Counted from the first letter of the stretch, positions 28,752 through 37,573 are shown. The stretch: 64,000 nt of DNA from Nocardioides sp. Root122 (GCF_001425025.1 NZ_LMDE01000011.1:353324-417323); one strand, 5' to 3'. A program made the numbers and translations. Notes: generated by a model from the sequence alone, not told the origin.

Positions 28752-28779
28752 CTCACGTCCGGGCGGGGGCGCGCGCGCC

Positions 28780-30729
28780 TCACCCGTGCCGCGTCGGCGC
28801 CTCTCCCCGCACCGCCTGGTAGCCGTCGAACCTCGCTTCCAGCACGCCCTCGCCTCCGGTGAGGTCGGGCAGCTGGTGCTGGAGGTCGTGCAACCGCGCT
28901 GCCAGGAGCCGCGCCTCCAGCCGGGTGAGGTCGGCGTTCGCGGTCTGGCCGGTCACCTCCGAGCCCCACCGGCCGAGCAGGCGGAGCAGCTGCGGCGCGT
29001 CGGAGGTGGGCACCTCGAGCCCGACGTGCAGCACCGGTTCGCAGACCTGGGTCGTGGCGCGGGCCAGCGCCTGGCGTACGACGACGGGGGCGAGGCTGCG
29101 GTAGTCCAGCGCCGTCGGGAGGGTGCCGCGCTGCGAGGGCGGACCGTCGCCCGAGCGGTAGCCCGCCTCGACCAGCGCGACCCGGCAGTCGGTGACCTCC
29201 CAGCCTGAGAGGCCGCACGCGAGTGCGCGGGCGACGTGGTCCCGCAGCACGCCGGAGAAGTGCTCGACGGTCTTGAAGAGGAAGAGCGGGAGGTCGCGCA
29301 TCGGCACGTCGATGTCGAGGACGACCCCGGAACCGGGCTCGGCGGGCGACAACCGGAAGCCGAGGGTGGCGGCCCAGGGGTTGCTGGGCGTGTTGAACCG
29401 CTCCACCGCCTCGCCGACCCGGCGCAGCCGCTCGACGTGCAGCACGCTCGCCTCGGAGAACTCGACCTCGATCCCGTGCTCGTCGGCCAGCGTCGAGGCG
29501 ATGACCTCCTGCTGGACCCGGCCGTAGAGCGACACGGTGGGCCGACCGTCCGTGCCGGTGCGCGCCGCGATCAGGGGGTCCTGGTCGGCGAGCTGGGCCA
29601 GGGCGACGCGGAGTGCCGATCCCTGCCCGGGGTCGCACGCCTCCAGCGACGCCTCGAGCGTCGGGGGCGGGAAGTGATGTGCCTCCGCGCGGACCGAGTC
29701 GCCGAACCCGTCGCCGACGCGGACCGCGGCGATCCCGAGGAGCCGCGCGACCTGGCCGGCACCTGCCGCGTCGGCGCGCACCCACTGCCCGTCACCGAAG
29801 ACCTCGATGCCCGCGACCTTGCCGGACCGGCCGTCCGGCAGGTCGAGGCGCTGCCGCGGGGCCAGGGTCCCCGAGAACATCCGGACGTAGGCGACCTTCT
29901 CGCCCGCCCCGCCCCGTTCGACCTTGAACACCCGCCCCGAGGCCGGACCGCCGGTGTCGGACTCCGTGCCCGGCAGGAACGTGGCGATGGCCTCCATCAG
30001 GTCGGGCACCCCGGCGCCGGTGACGGCCGACCCGGCGAGGACGGGGTGCAGCTCCGCCGCCCGGGTCTGCGCGGCGGCCAGCGCCCGGAGCTGCTCGGGG
30101 GTGCGGTCCCGCCCCTCGACGTACGCCGCCAGCAGCACGTCGTCGTGCTCGGCCAGCGCCACGGTCTCGCGCTCGCGGAACGCGCGGTCGTCGGGGGAGT
30201 AGGCCGCGAACGTCGCGGTCCGCGAACCGAGCCCCGACGCCGCACCCATCGGCAGCACGTCAGGCGTCAGCCGGCTGCGGATCGCGTCGAGGACCGCGTC
30301 GACGTCCGCTCCGACGCGGTCGATCTTGTTGACGAACAGCAGCGTCGGCACGCGCAGCCGCTGCAGCGCGCGCATGAGGATGCGGGTCTGCGGCTGCACG
30401 CCCTCGACGGCGGAGAGGACGAGGACGGCGCCGTCGAGCACGCCGAGGACGCGCTCGACCTCGGCGATGAAGTCCGGGTGACCCGGAGTGTCGATGACGT
30501 TGACGACGGCGTCGCCGAGCGGGAAGCCGACGACCGCGGCCTTGATGGTGATCCCGCGCCTGCGCTCGAGCGCGAGGCTGTCGGTGCGGGTGGTGCCGGC
30601 GTCGACGGAGCCGGGCTCGTCGATGACTCCGGCGAGGTGGAGCAGGCGCTCGGTGAGAGTGGTCTTACCGGCGTCGACGTGGGCGAGGATGCCCAGGTTG
30701 AGCGAGCGCGAGGATGGGCGTGGCGACAC
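28780..30729 (-). CDS. Ribosome-protection-type translational GTPase (Tet(M)/OtrA family)
   Basis: A 649-residue EF-G-like GTPase. G motifs: AHVDAGKTTLTERLL (G1), TRTDSLALERRRGITI (G2/switch I), DTPGHPDF (G3), VNKIDR (G4). The later domains (LYGRVQQEVIASTLADEHGI, and ALDYRSLAPVVVRQAL near the end) resemble ribosomal protection proteins that dislodge tetracycline. Chromosomal homologues in actinobacteria may confer intrinsic resistance or serve general ribosome rescue. GTG 30729 lies six bases after AAGGGA. A leader ORF with a perfect Shine-Dalgarno sequence overlaps this start in another frame. Confidence 0.88.
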   Translation of the reverse strand: MSPRPSSRSLNLGILAHVDAGKTTLTERLLHLAGVIDEPGSVDAGTTRTDSLALERRRGITIKAAVVGFPLGDAVVNVIDTPGHPDFIAEVERVLGVLDGAVLVLSAVEGVQPQTRILMRALQRLRVPTLLFVNKIDRVGADVDAVLDAIRSRLTPDVLPMGAASGLGSRTATFAAYSPDDRAFRERETVALAEHDDVLLAAYVEGRDRTPEQLRALAAAQTRAAELHPVLAGSAVTGAGVPDLMEAIATFLPGTESDTGGPASGRVFKVERGGAGEKVAYVRMFSGTLAPRQRLDLPDGRSGKVAGIEVFGDGQWVRADAAGAGQVARLLGIAAVRVGDGFGDSVRAEAHHFPPPTLEASLEACDPGQGSALRVALAQLADQDPLIAARTGTDGRPTVSLYGRVQQEVIASTLADEHGIEVEFSEASVLHVERLRRVGEAVERFNTPSNPWAATLGFRLSPAEPGSGVVLDIDVPMRDLPLFLFKTVEHFSGVLRDHVARALACGLSGWEVTDCRVALVEAGYRSGDGPPSQRGTLPTALDYRSLAPVVVRQALARATTQVCEPVLHVGLEVPTSDAPQLLRLLGRWGSEVTGQTANADLTRLEARLLAARLHDLQHQLPDLTGGEGVLEARFDGYQAVRGEAPTRHG

Positions 30730-30781
30730 GCGAGGTCCCTTCGAGGAGGTGGATGCGGACGGGAGCGTGTGCAGCTCGCAT
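30665..30781 (-). CDS. Candidate leader peptide (38 codons) overlapping the ribosome-protection gene start
   Basis: A short frame opens at ATG 30781, seven bases after AGGAGG, a better ribosome binding site than that of the GTPase itself. It encodes MRAAHAPVRIHLLEGTSRVA, then an Arg/Pro-rich end, and stops at TAA 30665-30667. The GTPase start at 30729 lies inside it in the +1 frame, so ribosomes on the leader pass over that site. This arrangement would suit translation- or antibiotic-dependent control, as known for several resistance genes. Whether the peptide is made is not known. Confidence 0.5.
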   Translation of the reverse strand: MRAAHAPVRIHLLEGTSRVATPILALAQPGHPRPRRRR

Positions 30782-31087
30782 CTCGATACCTCCTGGGACG
30801 TCGCGTGCGCGGTGGCCGGCCTCTCCGGCACTCGTCACGGTAGGCAGCGCCGCGACGGGTCGCAACGGGTTAACCGGCCTCCGGCCGCACCAGCACCTCG
30901 AAGCTCCGCCCGTCGGGGAACCCTGTCCGCCGACTTCCTGAGAAGTTGCTGTGAGGGGAACAGTGACCAGGCCGCGCACGTTTGAAGAGATGTCACCCCG
31001 GCTAGAGTGGTGTGACGTGACAGGCGCCGTCACCGCGACGGCGTCGGGACCTCCGGATGCTCCGGGGGAGGCCTCCAAGGAGAGACC
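30782..31087. other. 306-base divergent promoter region
   Basis: The region separates the leader ORF/GTPase (left) from the Bax-inhibitor-like gene (right). It contains a small GCCGG-CCTCT-CCGGC hairpin near 30820, in the leader of the GTPase transcript, and on the + strand TTGAAG (30982-30987) and TAGAGT (31003-31008), a possible promoter with 15-base spacing. No further gene is seen. Confidence 0.4.
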
Positions 31088-31969
31088 ATGAAGAGCAACA
31101 ACCCCGTTTTCGCCCGTTCCGAGGAGTTCAACCGCGCCTCGACGAACGCCTACGGCAACCAGACCTACGCCGGCGGGGGCTCCGCCTACCCCGGCTACGG
31201 CGACACCAGCACCGACCCCTCCACCTGGGGCACCGGCACGCCCGGCCAGGTCGACCAGGGGCGGATGACGATCGACTCGGTCGTGCAGAAGACGGCCATC
31301 TCGGTCGCGGTGATCTTCGCGACCGCCATCGTCACCTGGTGGTGGATCGGCGACGTCGGCACGACCGACGCCTTCGGCCGGACGGTCGTCGACTCCGACG
31401 CCATGACCCGCGCCTCGACCGGCGCCCTGCTCGGCGCCGGCGGTGCCTTCCTGCTGTCGATGGTCAACTCGTTCAAGCGCGTGATCAGCCCGGCCCTCGT
31501 GCTGGCCTTCGCCGCCCTCGAGGGTGTCGCCCTCGGTGCCGTCAGCAAGCTCTTCGAGGTGCAGTTCGACGGCGTCGTGATGAGTGCCGTCATCGGCACG
31601 TTCGGTGCCCTCGCCGGCACCCTGGCCGCCTACAAGTTCCTCAACATCAAGGTGGGCGACAAGTTCCGCCGCGGTGTCGTGGCGGCCATGTTCGGCATGG
31701 TGGGCCTGGGCCTGCTGTCGCTGGTGCTGAGCTTCTTCGGCATCAACACCGGCCTCTACGGCATGGGCGGCCTCGGCTTCGTCTTCGCCCTCGCCGGCCT
31801 CGTGCTCGGTGTCCTCATGCTGATCCTCGACTTCGACTTCGTCGAGCAGGGCGTCGCGGCCGGCCTCCCGGACCGTGAGTCGTGGCGGGCCGCCTTCGGC
31901 CTGACCGTCAGCCTGGTCTGGATCTACACCAACCTGCTGCGCATCCTCGCCATCCTGCGTGGCGACTGA
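31088..31969 (+). CDS. Bax inhibitor-1/YccA-like membrane protein
   Basis: A 293-residue protein with a Gly/Tyr/Ser-rich cytoplasmic N-terminus (1-60) and about seven membrane helices. The pattern of helices, VISPALVLAFAALEGVALGA, FGALAGTLAAYKFLNIKVG, and the terminal FDFVEQGVAAGLPDRESWRA with WIYTNLLRILAILRGD, identifies the UPF0005/BI-1 family as found in actinobacteria (YccA/YetJ-like), some members of which are pH-sensitive calcium leak channels. ATG 31088 follows AAGGAGAGACC. It is followed by a 14-bp terminator. Confidence 0.88.
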   Translation: MKSNNPVFARSEEFNRASTNAYGNQTYAGGGSAYPGYGDTSTDPSTWGTGTPGQVDQGRMTIDSVVQKTAISVAVIFATAIVTWWWIGDVGTTDAFGRTVVDSDAMTRASTGALLGAGGAFLLSMVNSFKRVISPALVLAFAALEGVALGAVSKLFEVQFDGVVMSAVIGTFGALAGTLAAYKFLNIKVGDKFRRGVVAAMFGMVGLGLLSLVLSFFGINTGLYGMGGLGFVFALAGLVLGVLMLILDFDFVEQGVAAGLPDRESWRAAFGLTVSLVWIYTNLLRILAILRGD

Positions 31970-31987
31970 TCGTCCGGCTCCACCCCA

Positions 31988-32019
31988 CCGGCCCGCCCGA
32001 GTCCGCTCGGGCGGGCCGG
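31988..32019 (+). terminator. Perfect 14-bp terminator hairpin
   Basis: CCGGCCCGCCCGAG (31988-32001) pairs fully with CTCGGGCGGGCCGG (32006-32019) around TCCG, 18 bases after the BI-1-like gene. Confidence 0.88.
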
Positions 32020-32056
32020 CGGCATTTCGGAGGGCTGCCCGCCGCCTCCGCCCCGG

Positions 32057-32118
32057 GTAGTGAGGGACGTTCTGGGCGTTCGGAGGCCCCGATCGCCTAC
32101 CAGAACGTCCCTGACTAC
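32057..32118. repeat. Intergenic palindromic element, GTAGT ends
   Basis: GTAGTGAGGGACGTTCTGG (32057-32075) and CCAGAACGTCCCTGACTAC (32100-32118) are reverse complements except at one position, with a 24-base loop. It lies beyond the terminator of the BI-1-like gene, between convergent genes, so it is unlikely to be a second simple terminator. Related ends occur at 47.9 kb and 60.3 kb. Confidence 0.85.
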
Positions 32119-32158
32119 CCCCGGCGGACGGGCCGGCGGCATGTGCGAGCGGGAGTGG

Positions 32159-33214
32159 TCAGCCGGTGGTGTCGGTGGCCTCGTCCGCCGACGCAGTCCC
32201 CTCGGGCTCCTCGTGCTCCTCGCTCTCCGGCGACTCCGCGTCGGTGGAGGGACGCCGGCGGCGGTGGCGCAGCTCCACCCAGCGCCCGCGCAGGCCGCGT
32301 TGGGTGCCGCCGACCTCGGTGCCGTCGACCTCGGTGCCGGGCGTACGCGCGGCACGGACCGCCGCTGCCGCGACCGGGAGGATGCCCTCGCGGCGCAACG
32401 GCTCGGGCAACGACTCGTCGTCGGGCAGCAGGTCCAGGGCGGCCAGGCACGACGGGATGAGCACCGAGGCCAGCTGCTGGTAGCCGTCGGCCGACGGGTG
32501 GAAGCGGTCGGGACCGAAGAGCACGGCGGGCGCGGCGTCGAACTCGGGGCCGAGGATGTCGCCGAGCGACACCGAACGGCCGCCGTTCTCCACGACCGTG
32601 ATGGTCTGCGCGGCCGCGAGCCGGCGCGACCACTCGCGTGCCACCTGCTTGAGCGGCGGCGGGATCGGGCGGATGGTGCCGAGGTCGGGGCAGGTGCCGA
32701 CCAGCACCGCGATGCCGGCCTCGCGCAGGCGGCGTACGCCCTCGGCGAGGTGGCGCACCGACGCGGACGGCAGCACGGAGTGGGTGACGTCGTTGGCCCC
32801 GATCAGCACGACGGCGAGGTCGGGGTGCGTGCCGATCGCGGCGTCGGCCTGCTCGGCCAGTGCGCTCGACTGCGCGCCCACGACGGCGAAGGACCGGAGG
32901 TGCACGCGGCGGTCGGCCTGGGCGGCGACGCCGGTGGCCAGCTGCGCGCCGGTCGTCTCCTCGACGCGCTGCACGCCGTAGCCGGCTGCGCTCGAGTCGC
33001 CCAGGAGCGCGATCCGGATGGCTGGCGCGGGACGCCCGCGGCCGTACCACCCGGTGGCGTCGGGCGGGGTGTCGGTGGCGTTGCCGATCATCCGTCGGGC
33101 GAACTTCGCCTCCGCCACCAGCACGCCGTAGAGCCCGGCGCCGAGCACGGAGAGACCGCCGCCGCCCAGCGCCGCGGCCGATGCCAGCTTGCGTGCTGCT
33201 CCAGTTGCGCCCAC
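32159..33214 (-). CDS. SGNH/GDSL hydrolase
   Basis: A 351-residue protein with a hydrophobic N-terminal stretch (signal or anchor, about 8-35) and the SGNH blocks: ALLGDSSAAGYG (catalytic Ser), AVVGAQS (Gly), LIGANDVTH (Asn) and DRFHPSADGY (Asp and His). Members are esterases or lipases; substrates include acylated glycans and lipids. The last ~60 residues are acidic/Arg-rich and likely disordered. GTG 33214 is the start in frame. It is divergent from cystathionine beta-synthase with only 40 bases between starts. Confidence 0.85.
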   Translation of the reverse strand: MGATGAARKLASAAALGGGGLSVLGAGLYGVLVAEAKFARRMIGNATDTPPDATGWYGRGRPAPAIRIALLGDSSAAGYGVQRVEETTGAQLATGVAAQADRRVHLRSFAVVGAQSSALAEQADAAIGTHPDLAVVLIGANDVTHSVLPSASVRHLAEGVRRLREAGIAVLVGTCPDLGTIRPIPPPLKQVAREWSRRLAAAQTITVVENGGRSVSLGDILGPEFDAAPAVLFGPDRFHPSADGYQQLASVLIPSCLAALDLLPDDESLPEPLRREGILPVAAAAVRAARTPGTEVDGTEVGGTQRGLRGRWVELRHRRRRPSTDAESPESEEHEEPEGTASADEATDTTG

Positions 33215-33242
33215 GACTTCATGCTACGGACCAGTAGGTCGG

Positions 33243-33257
33243 TAGATTGACCGGGTG
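33243..33257 (+). promoter_or_regulatory. -10 element and leaderless start of cystathionine beta-synthase
   Basis: TAGATT (33243-33248) ends six bases before GTG 33255, so transcription would begin at or next to the start codon. No Shine-Dalgarno sequence precedes the GTG, which fits a leaderless mRNA. Confidence 0.5.
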
Positions 33258-34649
33258 CAGTACGTGAACTCCCTCCTCGACCTCATCGGCAACACTCCGC
33301 TCGTCCGGCTGGGCCGGACCCTCGACCTGCCGAGCAGCGAGGCCGACGGCCCTCTGGTGCTCGCCAAGGTCGAGTACCTCAACCCCGGTGGCTCGGTGAA
33401 GGACCGCATCGCCAGCCGGATGATCGAGGCCGCGGAGGCCTCCGGCGCCCTCCAGCCCGGCGGCACGATCGTGGAGCCGACCTCGGGCAACACCGGCGTC
33501 GGGCTGGCGATGGTGGCCCAGCAGAAGGGCTACACGTGCATCTTCGTGTGCCCCGACAAGGTCAGCGAGGACAAGCGCAACGTGCTCAAGGCCTACGGCG
33601 CCGAGGTCGTGGTCTGCCCGACCGCCGTCGCGCCGGAGCACCCGGACTCCTACTACAACGTCAGCGACCGGCTCTCCAAGGAGCCCGGCGCCTGGAAGCC
33701 CGACCAGTACTCCAACCCCCACAACCCGCGCTCCCACTACGAGACCACCGGCCCGGAGATCTGGGAGCAGACGGACGGGAAGATCACCCACTTCGTCACG
33801 GGGATGGGCACGGGCGGCACCATCAGCGGCGTCGGCCGCTACCTCAAGGAGCAGAACCCCGACATCCAGGTCATCGGCGCCGACCCGGCCGGCTCGGTCT
33901 ACTCCGGCGGCACCGGGCGCCCCTACCTCGTCGAGGGCGTCGGCGAGGACTTCTGGCCCGAGACCTACGACCGCACCGTCGCCGACCGCGTCATCGAGGT
34001 CTCCGACGCCGACTCCTTCGCCTTCACCCGCCGCCTCGCCCGCGAGGAGGCGATGCTGGTCGGAGGCTCCGCCGGCATGGCGGCCTTCGCCGCGCGCCAG
34101 CTCGCCCACGAGCTCGTCGCCGAGGGCCGCACCGACGCGGTGGTCGTGGTGCTGCTGCCCGACTCGGGGCGCGGCTACCTCACCAAGGTCTTCAACGACG
34201 ACTGGCTCGGCCAGTACGGCTTCGCGACCGGCGCGCAGGACGACCACCGCACCGTCGGCGAGGTGCTGCGCGGCAAGTCCGGCCAGCTGCCCGACCTGGT
34301 GCACACCCACCCCGCCGAGACCATCGCCGAGGCCGTGCACATCCTCCAGGAGTACGGCGTCAGCCAGATGCCCGTCGTCCGCGCCGAGCCGCCGATCGTG
34401 GCCGCCGAGGTCGCAGGGTCGGTGTCGGAGCGCACCCTGCTCGACGCGCTGTTCACCGGGCACGCCAAGCTGACCGACCGGGTCGAGGACCACATGTCCG
34501 GGGCGCTGCCGACCATCGGCTCCACCGAGCCGGCGACCGACGCGGTGACCCTGCTCGAGAAGGCCGACGCGGTGCTGGTGCACGAGGACGGCAAGCCGAT
34601 CGGCGTGCTGACCCGCCAGGACCTGCTCGCCTTCGTGGCCGCCTCGTGA
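33255..34649 (+). CDS. cbs: Cystathionine beta-synthase
   Basis: A 464-residue pyridoxal-phosphate enzyme that condenses serine and homocysteine to cystathionine in transsulfuration. LDLIGNTPLVRL opens the fold II domain; NPGGSVKDRIASRM holds the PLP Lys (Lys49), EPTSGNTGVGLAM binds substrate and GMGTGGTISGVG the PLP phosphate. Residues about 340-464 are a pair of CBS domains (SQMPVVRAEPP, DAVLVHEDGKPIGVLTRQDL), so it is the two-domain form that can be regulated by nucleotides. There is no heme domain. A lipoprotein gene overlaps its stop codon. Confidence 0.93.
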   Translation: MQYVNSLLDLIGNTPLVRLGRTLDLPSSEADGPLVLAKVEYLNPGGSVKDRIASRMIEAAEASGALQPGGTIVEPTSGNTGVGLAMVAQQKGYTCIFVCPDKVSEDKRNVLKAYGAEVVVCPTAVAPEHPDSYYNVSDRLSKEPGAWKPDQYSNPHNPRSHYETTGPEIWEQTDGKITHFVTGMGTGGTISGVGRYLKEQNPDIQVIGADPAGSVYSGGTGRPYLVEGVGEDFWPETYDRTVADRVIEVSDADSFAFTRRLAREEAMLVGGSAGMAAFAARQLAHELVAEGRTDAVVVVLLPDSGRGYLTKVFNDDWLGQYGFATGAQDDHRTVGEVLRGKSGQLPDLVHTHPAETIAEAVHILQEYGVSQMPVVRAEPPIVAAEVAGSVSERTLLDALFTGHAKLTDRVEDHMSGALPTIGSTEPATDAVTLLEKADAVLVHEDGKPIGVLTRQDLLAFVAAS

Positions 34650-35086
34650 CCCGTCGTACGCGCCTGGCCGGCGCGCTCGCGGCGCTCGCCTGCCTCGGCT
34701 CGCTGTCCGCGTGCGGTGGCGACGACGTCAACACCAGCACCGAGCCCGTCGAGGTGGAGGTCGGCAAGGCCTTCACGTGGAACGGCTTCGCCGTCGACGA
34801 CGGCTGGACGCTCGAGGGGGTCGAGCGCTCGGTCAACGCCGAGACGGTGACCACCCCGCAGGTGGAGGGGACCATCACGAACAAGGCCGACGAGACGCGC
34901 GCGCCGATCTTCCAGATGGTCTTCTCGCAGGACGGTGACGCGGTCGCCACGGTGAGCTGCTCGGCCGCGAAGATGCAGACCGACCAGTCGATGGCGTTCG
35001 AGTGCCCGGGCCTGAGCGCCGTGATGCCGAAGGACTACGACGCCGTGGTCGTCCAGGAGCTCCGCCGAGACACCAGCTCCTCCTGA
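34646..35086 (+). CDS. Small lipoprotein
   Basis: A 146-residue protein with lipobox SLSAC (Cys23). The mature domain is beta-rich (FTWNGFAVDDGWTLEGVE, VEGTITNKADETRAP, FQMVFSQDGDAVATVSC) and resembles the immunoglobulin-like FxLYD/DUF4352 folds of secreted actinobacterial proteins, without a firm match. Its GTG start overlaps the cbs TGA (GTGA), so it is translated with cbs, and the TSUP permease starts one base after its stop. The three may form a sulfur-related unit; this rests on gene order only. Confidence 0.7.
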   Translation: MTRRTRLAGALAALACLGSLSACGGDDVNTSTEPVEVEVGKAFTWNGFAVDDGWTLEGVERSVNAETVTTPQVEGTITNKADETRAPIFQMVFSQDGDAVATVSCSAAKMQTDQSMAFECPGLSAVMPKDYDAVVVQELRRDTSSS

Positions 35087-35087
35087 C

Positions 35088-35867
35088 GTGGGCGACCTGT
35101 CCCTCGAGGTCACCGGCTTCCTGCTCCTCGCGGCCCTGGTCGCGGGCTTCGTCGACGCCGTCGTCGGCGGCGGGGGACTGGTGCAGCTGCCTGCGCTGCT
35201 GATCGGCCTCCCCGGTGCGTCGGTGGTGCAGATCGCGGCGACCAACAAGCTCGCCTCGTTCTGCGGCACGTCGATCAGCGCGGCGACCTACGTCAGGCGC
35301 ATCCGGCCCGACCCGCGCACCTTCCTGCCGTTGATGCTCGCGGCGTTCGTGGGTTCGGCCGGGGGTGCGCTGGTCGCCTCGCTGCTGCCGCGCAGCGCGT
35401 TCGACCCGATCATCCTGGCGGTGCTGGTGCTGGTCGGTGGCTACGTCTGGTTCAAGCCGAGTGTCGGTGAGCTGACCAGCCTGCGCTTCCAGGGCGGCGG
35501 GCACCTCACCGCGGTGGTTCTCACCGGTCTCACCATCGGCTTCTACGACGGTGCGATCGGCCCGGGGACCGGGTCGTTCCTCGTCTTCGCCCTCGTCGGC
35601 CTGCTGGGCTACAACTTCCTCGAGGCCTCGGCCAAGGCCAAGCTCGCCAACTGGGCCACCAACCTCGCCGCGCTCATCGTCTTCGTGCCCCAGGGCGCGG
35701 TGATCTGGCAGCTCGCGCTGCCGATGGCGGCGGCCAACATCACGGGGGGCTACCTCGGGGCGCGGCTGGCGATGGCACGGGGTGCCCGGTTCGTCCGCGC
35801 CTTCTTCCTGGTCGTCGTGACCGGGTTCGTCGTCCGGCTCGGTGGCGGGCTGCTCGGCTGGTGGTGA
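35088..35867 (+). CDS. TSUP (TauE/SafE) family permease
   Basis: A 259-residue membrane protein with about eight helices. The tandem half repeats, GFVDAVVGGGGLVQLPALL and GFYDGAIGPGTGSFLVFAL, are the TauE/SafE signature. Members export sulfite, sulfoacetate or other anions, or take up sulfur compounds. The gene follows cbs and the lipoprotein at one-base spacing, which supports a sulfur-linked substrate by context. The start is GTG 35088. Confidence 0.88.
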   Translation: MGDLSLEVTGFLLLAALVAGFVDAVVGGGGLVQLPALLIGLPGASVVQIAATNKLASFCGTSISAATYVRRIRPDPRTFLPLMLAAFVGSAGGALVASLLPRSAFDPIILAVLVLVGGYVWFKPSVGELTSLRFQGGGHLTAVVLTGLTIGFYDGAIGPGTGSFLVFALVGLLGYNFLEASAKAKLANWATNLAALIVFVPQGAVIWQLALPMAAANITGGYLGARLAMARGARFVRAFFLVVVTGFVVRLGGGLLGWW

Positions 35868-35903
35868 CGGGGCTCGTGGGGTCAGGCCGGTAGCCTCCAC
35901 CCC

Positions 35904-36947
35904 GTGCGAGCGGTCTCGGCAGTCGACGGGTTCCAGCGCCGTCATCCCGTGCTCGGCTTCCCGCTCGCGGTGGTCTACAAGTACTTCGACGACCAGGGCC
36001 CCTACCTCGCCTCGGCACTGACCTACTACGCCTTCATCGCGATCTTCCCGCTGATGCTTCTCGGCACGTCGATCCTCGGCCTGATCCTGCGCGGCGAGCC
36101 CCAGTGGCAGGAGCAGATCCTCAACTCCGCGCTCTCGCAGTTCCCGATCATCGGCGACGAGCTCGGCCGTCCGGAGGGCCTGCAGGGATCGGTGGCCGGT
36201 GTCGCCATCGGTGCGATCGCGGCGCTCTACGGCGCGATGGGCCTCGGGCAGGCGTTGCAGAACACCCAGCACGTCGCCTGGTCCGTGCCGCGCAACAGCC
36301 GGCCCAACCCGATCTACGCGCGCGTCAAGACCCTCGTCCTGCTGGTCACCGCCGGCTTCTCCCTGCTCGCGGTCTCGATCGTCTCCACCGTGGCGAGCAC
36401 CACCGACGTGTTCACCGAGGTGCTCGGCTCCGGCATCCAGTACCTCCTGCCTCTGCTGACCATCGCCGTGGTGGGCACCTTCCTCACGTTCCTCTTCCGC
36501 TTCGCCGCGACCGACCAGCACTCGTTCCGGCGGGCGGCGCCGGGCGGCTACACGCTCGCGGTGATGTGGCAGCTGCTGCAGCTGGCCGGAGCGGCCTACG
36601 TCGACAACGTGCTGGTCGACACGAGCTCGATGACCAAGACCTTCGGCCTCGTCCTCGGACTGATCGGCTTCCTCTGGATCGGTGCCGTGATGGCGGTGCT
36701 GGCCATGGAGATCAACGTCGTCAACGCGCGCCGGCTGTGGCCGCGCGCCCTGCTGACGCCCTTCACCGACAACGTCGAGCTCACCGACGCCGACCGCCGG
36801 GCCTACGCCGCCTACGCGCGCATGCAGCGCCACAAGGGCTTCGAGAAGGTGCACGTGGTCTGGGAGCCGGGACCGGCCGAGCTCCGGCACCAGGGTGGGC
36901 ACGTCGACGCGGAGCAGGAGCGGCCCGTCGAGGACGACCGGGCGTGA
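35904..36947 (+). CDS. YihY/BrkB-family membrane protein
   Basis: A 347-residue protein with six membrane helices. QGPYLASALTYYAFIAIFPL and the PGGYTLAVMWQLLQLAGAAYV segment followed by GLIGFLWIGAVMAVLAMEIN are typical of the YihY/BrkB (formerly RNase BN) family, now treated as a transporter-like membrane protein of unknown substrate. The start is GTG 35904; its TGA overlaps the YigZ start (GTGA). Confidence 0.85.
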   Translation: MRAVSAVDGFQRRHPVLGFPLAVVYKYFDDQGPYLASALTYYAFIAIFPLMLLGTSILGLILRGEPQWQEQILNSALSQFPIIGDELGRPEGLQGSVAGVAIGAIAALYGAMGLGQALQNTQHVAWSVPRNSRPNPIYARVKTLVLLVTAGFSLLAVSIVSTVASTTDVFTEVLGSGIQYLLPLLTIAVVGTFLTFLFRFAATDQHSFRRAAPGGYTLAVMWQLLQLAGAAYVDNVLVDTSSMTKTFGLVLGLIGFLWIGAVMAVLAMEINVVNARRLWPRALLTPFTDNVELTDADRRAYAAYARMQRHKGFEKVHVVWEPGPAELRHQGGHVDAEQERPVEDDRA

Positions 36948-37573
36948 CGTCCTACCTCACCGTCGCCGGTCCTGCCGACGCCGAGGTGGAGGACCGTGGG
37001 TCCCGCTTCCTGTGCACGCTGCGCCGGGTCGCCGACGAGGACGAGGCACGCGCCCTGGTCGCCGCGCTGAGGCGCGAGCACGCCGACGCACGCCACCACT
37101 GCTCGGCGTTCGTGCTCGGACCTCGCGGGGACGTGCAGCGCTCGTCCGACGACGGCGAGCCCGCGGGCACGGCCGGTGCACCGATGCTCGACGTGCTGCG
37201 GGGTGCCGGCGTCAGCGACGTGGCGGCGGTGGTGACGCGTTGGTTCGGCGGCACCCTGCTCGGTGCGGGCGGCCTGGTCCGCGCTTACGGCGACGCCGTG
37301 CGCGCCGCGCTCGCCGAGGCCGGCACGGTGCGCCGCTCGCTGGTCACCGAGCTCGCGCTCGACCTCGACCACGCGGACGCCGGGCGGGTGGAGGGGGAGC
37401 TGCGCGCGCGTGGGGTGAGCGTCCTCGAGGTGGCGTACGACGCCCGGGTGCGGCTGCTGCTCGCCGCGCCGCCCGCGGAGCTCGAGCGCGTCGCCGAGGT
37501 GGTGGCGGCGGCCACCGCCGGGCGCGAGCGGCCGGTCGCGGTGGGGGAGCGCTGGGTCGACGGCCTCAGCTGA
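36944..37573 (+). CDS. YigZ/IMPACT family protein
   Basis: A 209-residue protein of the UPF0029/IMPACT family. Residues about 15-120 hold the N-terminal domain with EDRGSRFLCTL, HHCSAFVLG, SSDDGEPAGTAGAPMLDVL and VVTRWFGGTLLGAGGLVRAY; a smaller DUF1949-like domain follows. Family members interact with translation factors or kinases, but the bacterial role is unclear. It is coupled to the BrkB gene and its 3' end overlaps the convergent YchJ gene by 8 bases. Confidence 0.9.
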   Translation: MTSYLTVAGPADAEVEDRGSRFLCTLRRVADEDEARALVAALRREHADARHHCSAFVLGPRGDVQRSSDDGEPAGTAGAPMLDVLRGAGVSDVAAVVTRWFGGTLLGAGGLVRAYGDAVRAALAEAGTVRRSLVTELALDLDHADAGRVEGELRARGVSVLEVAYDARVRLLLAAPPAELERVAEVVAAATAGRERPVAVGERWVDGLS

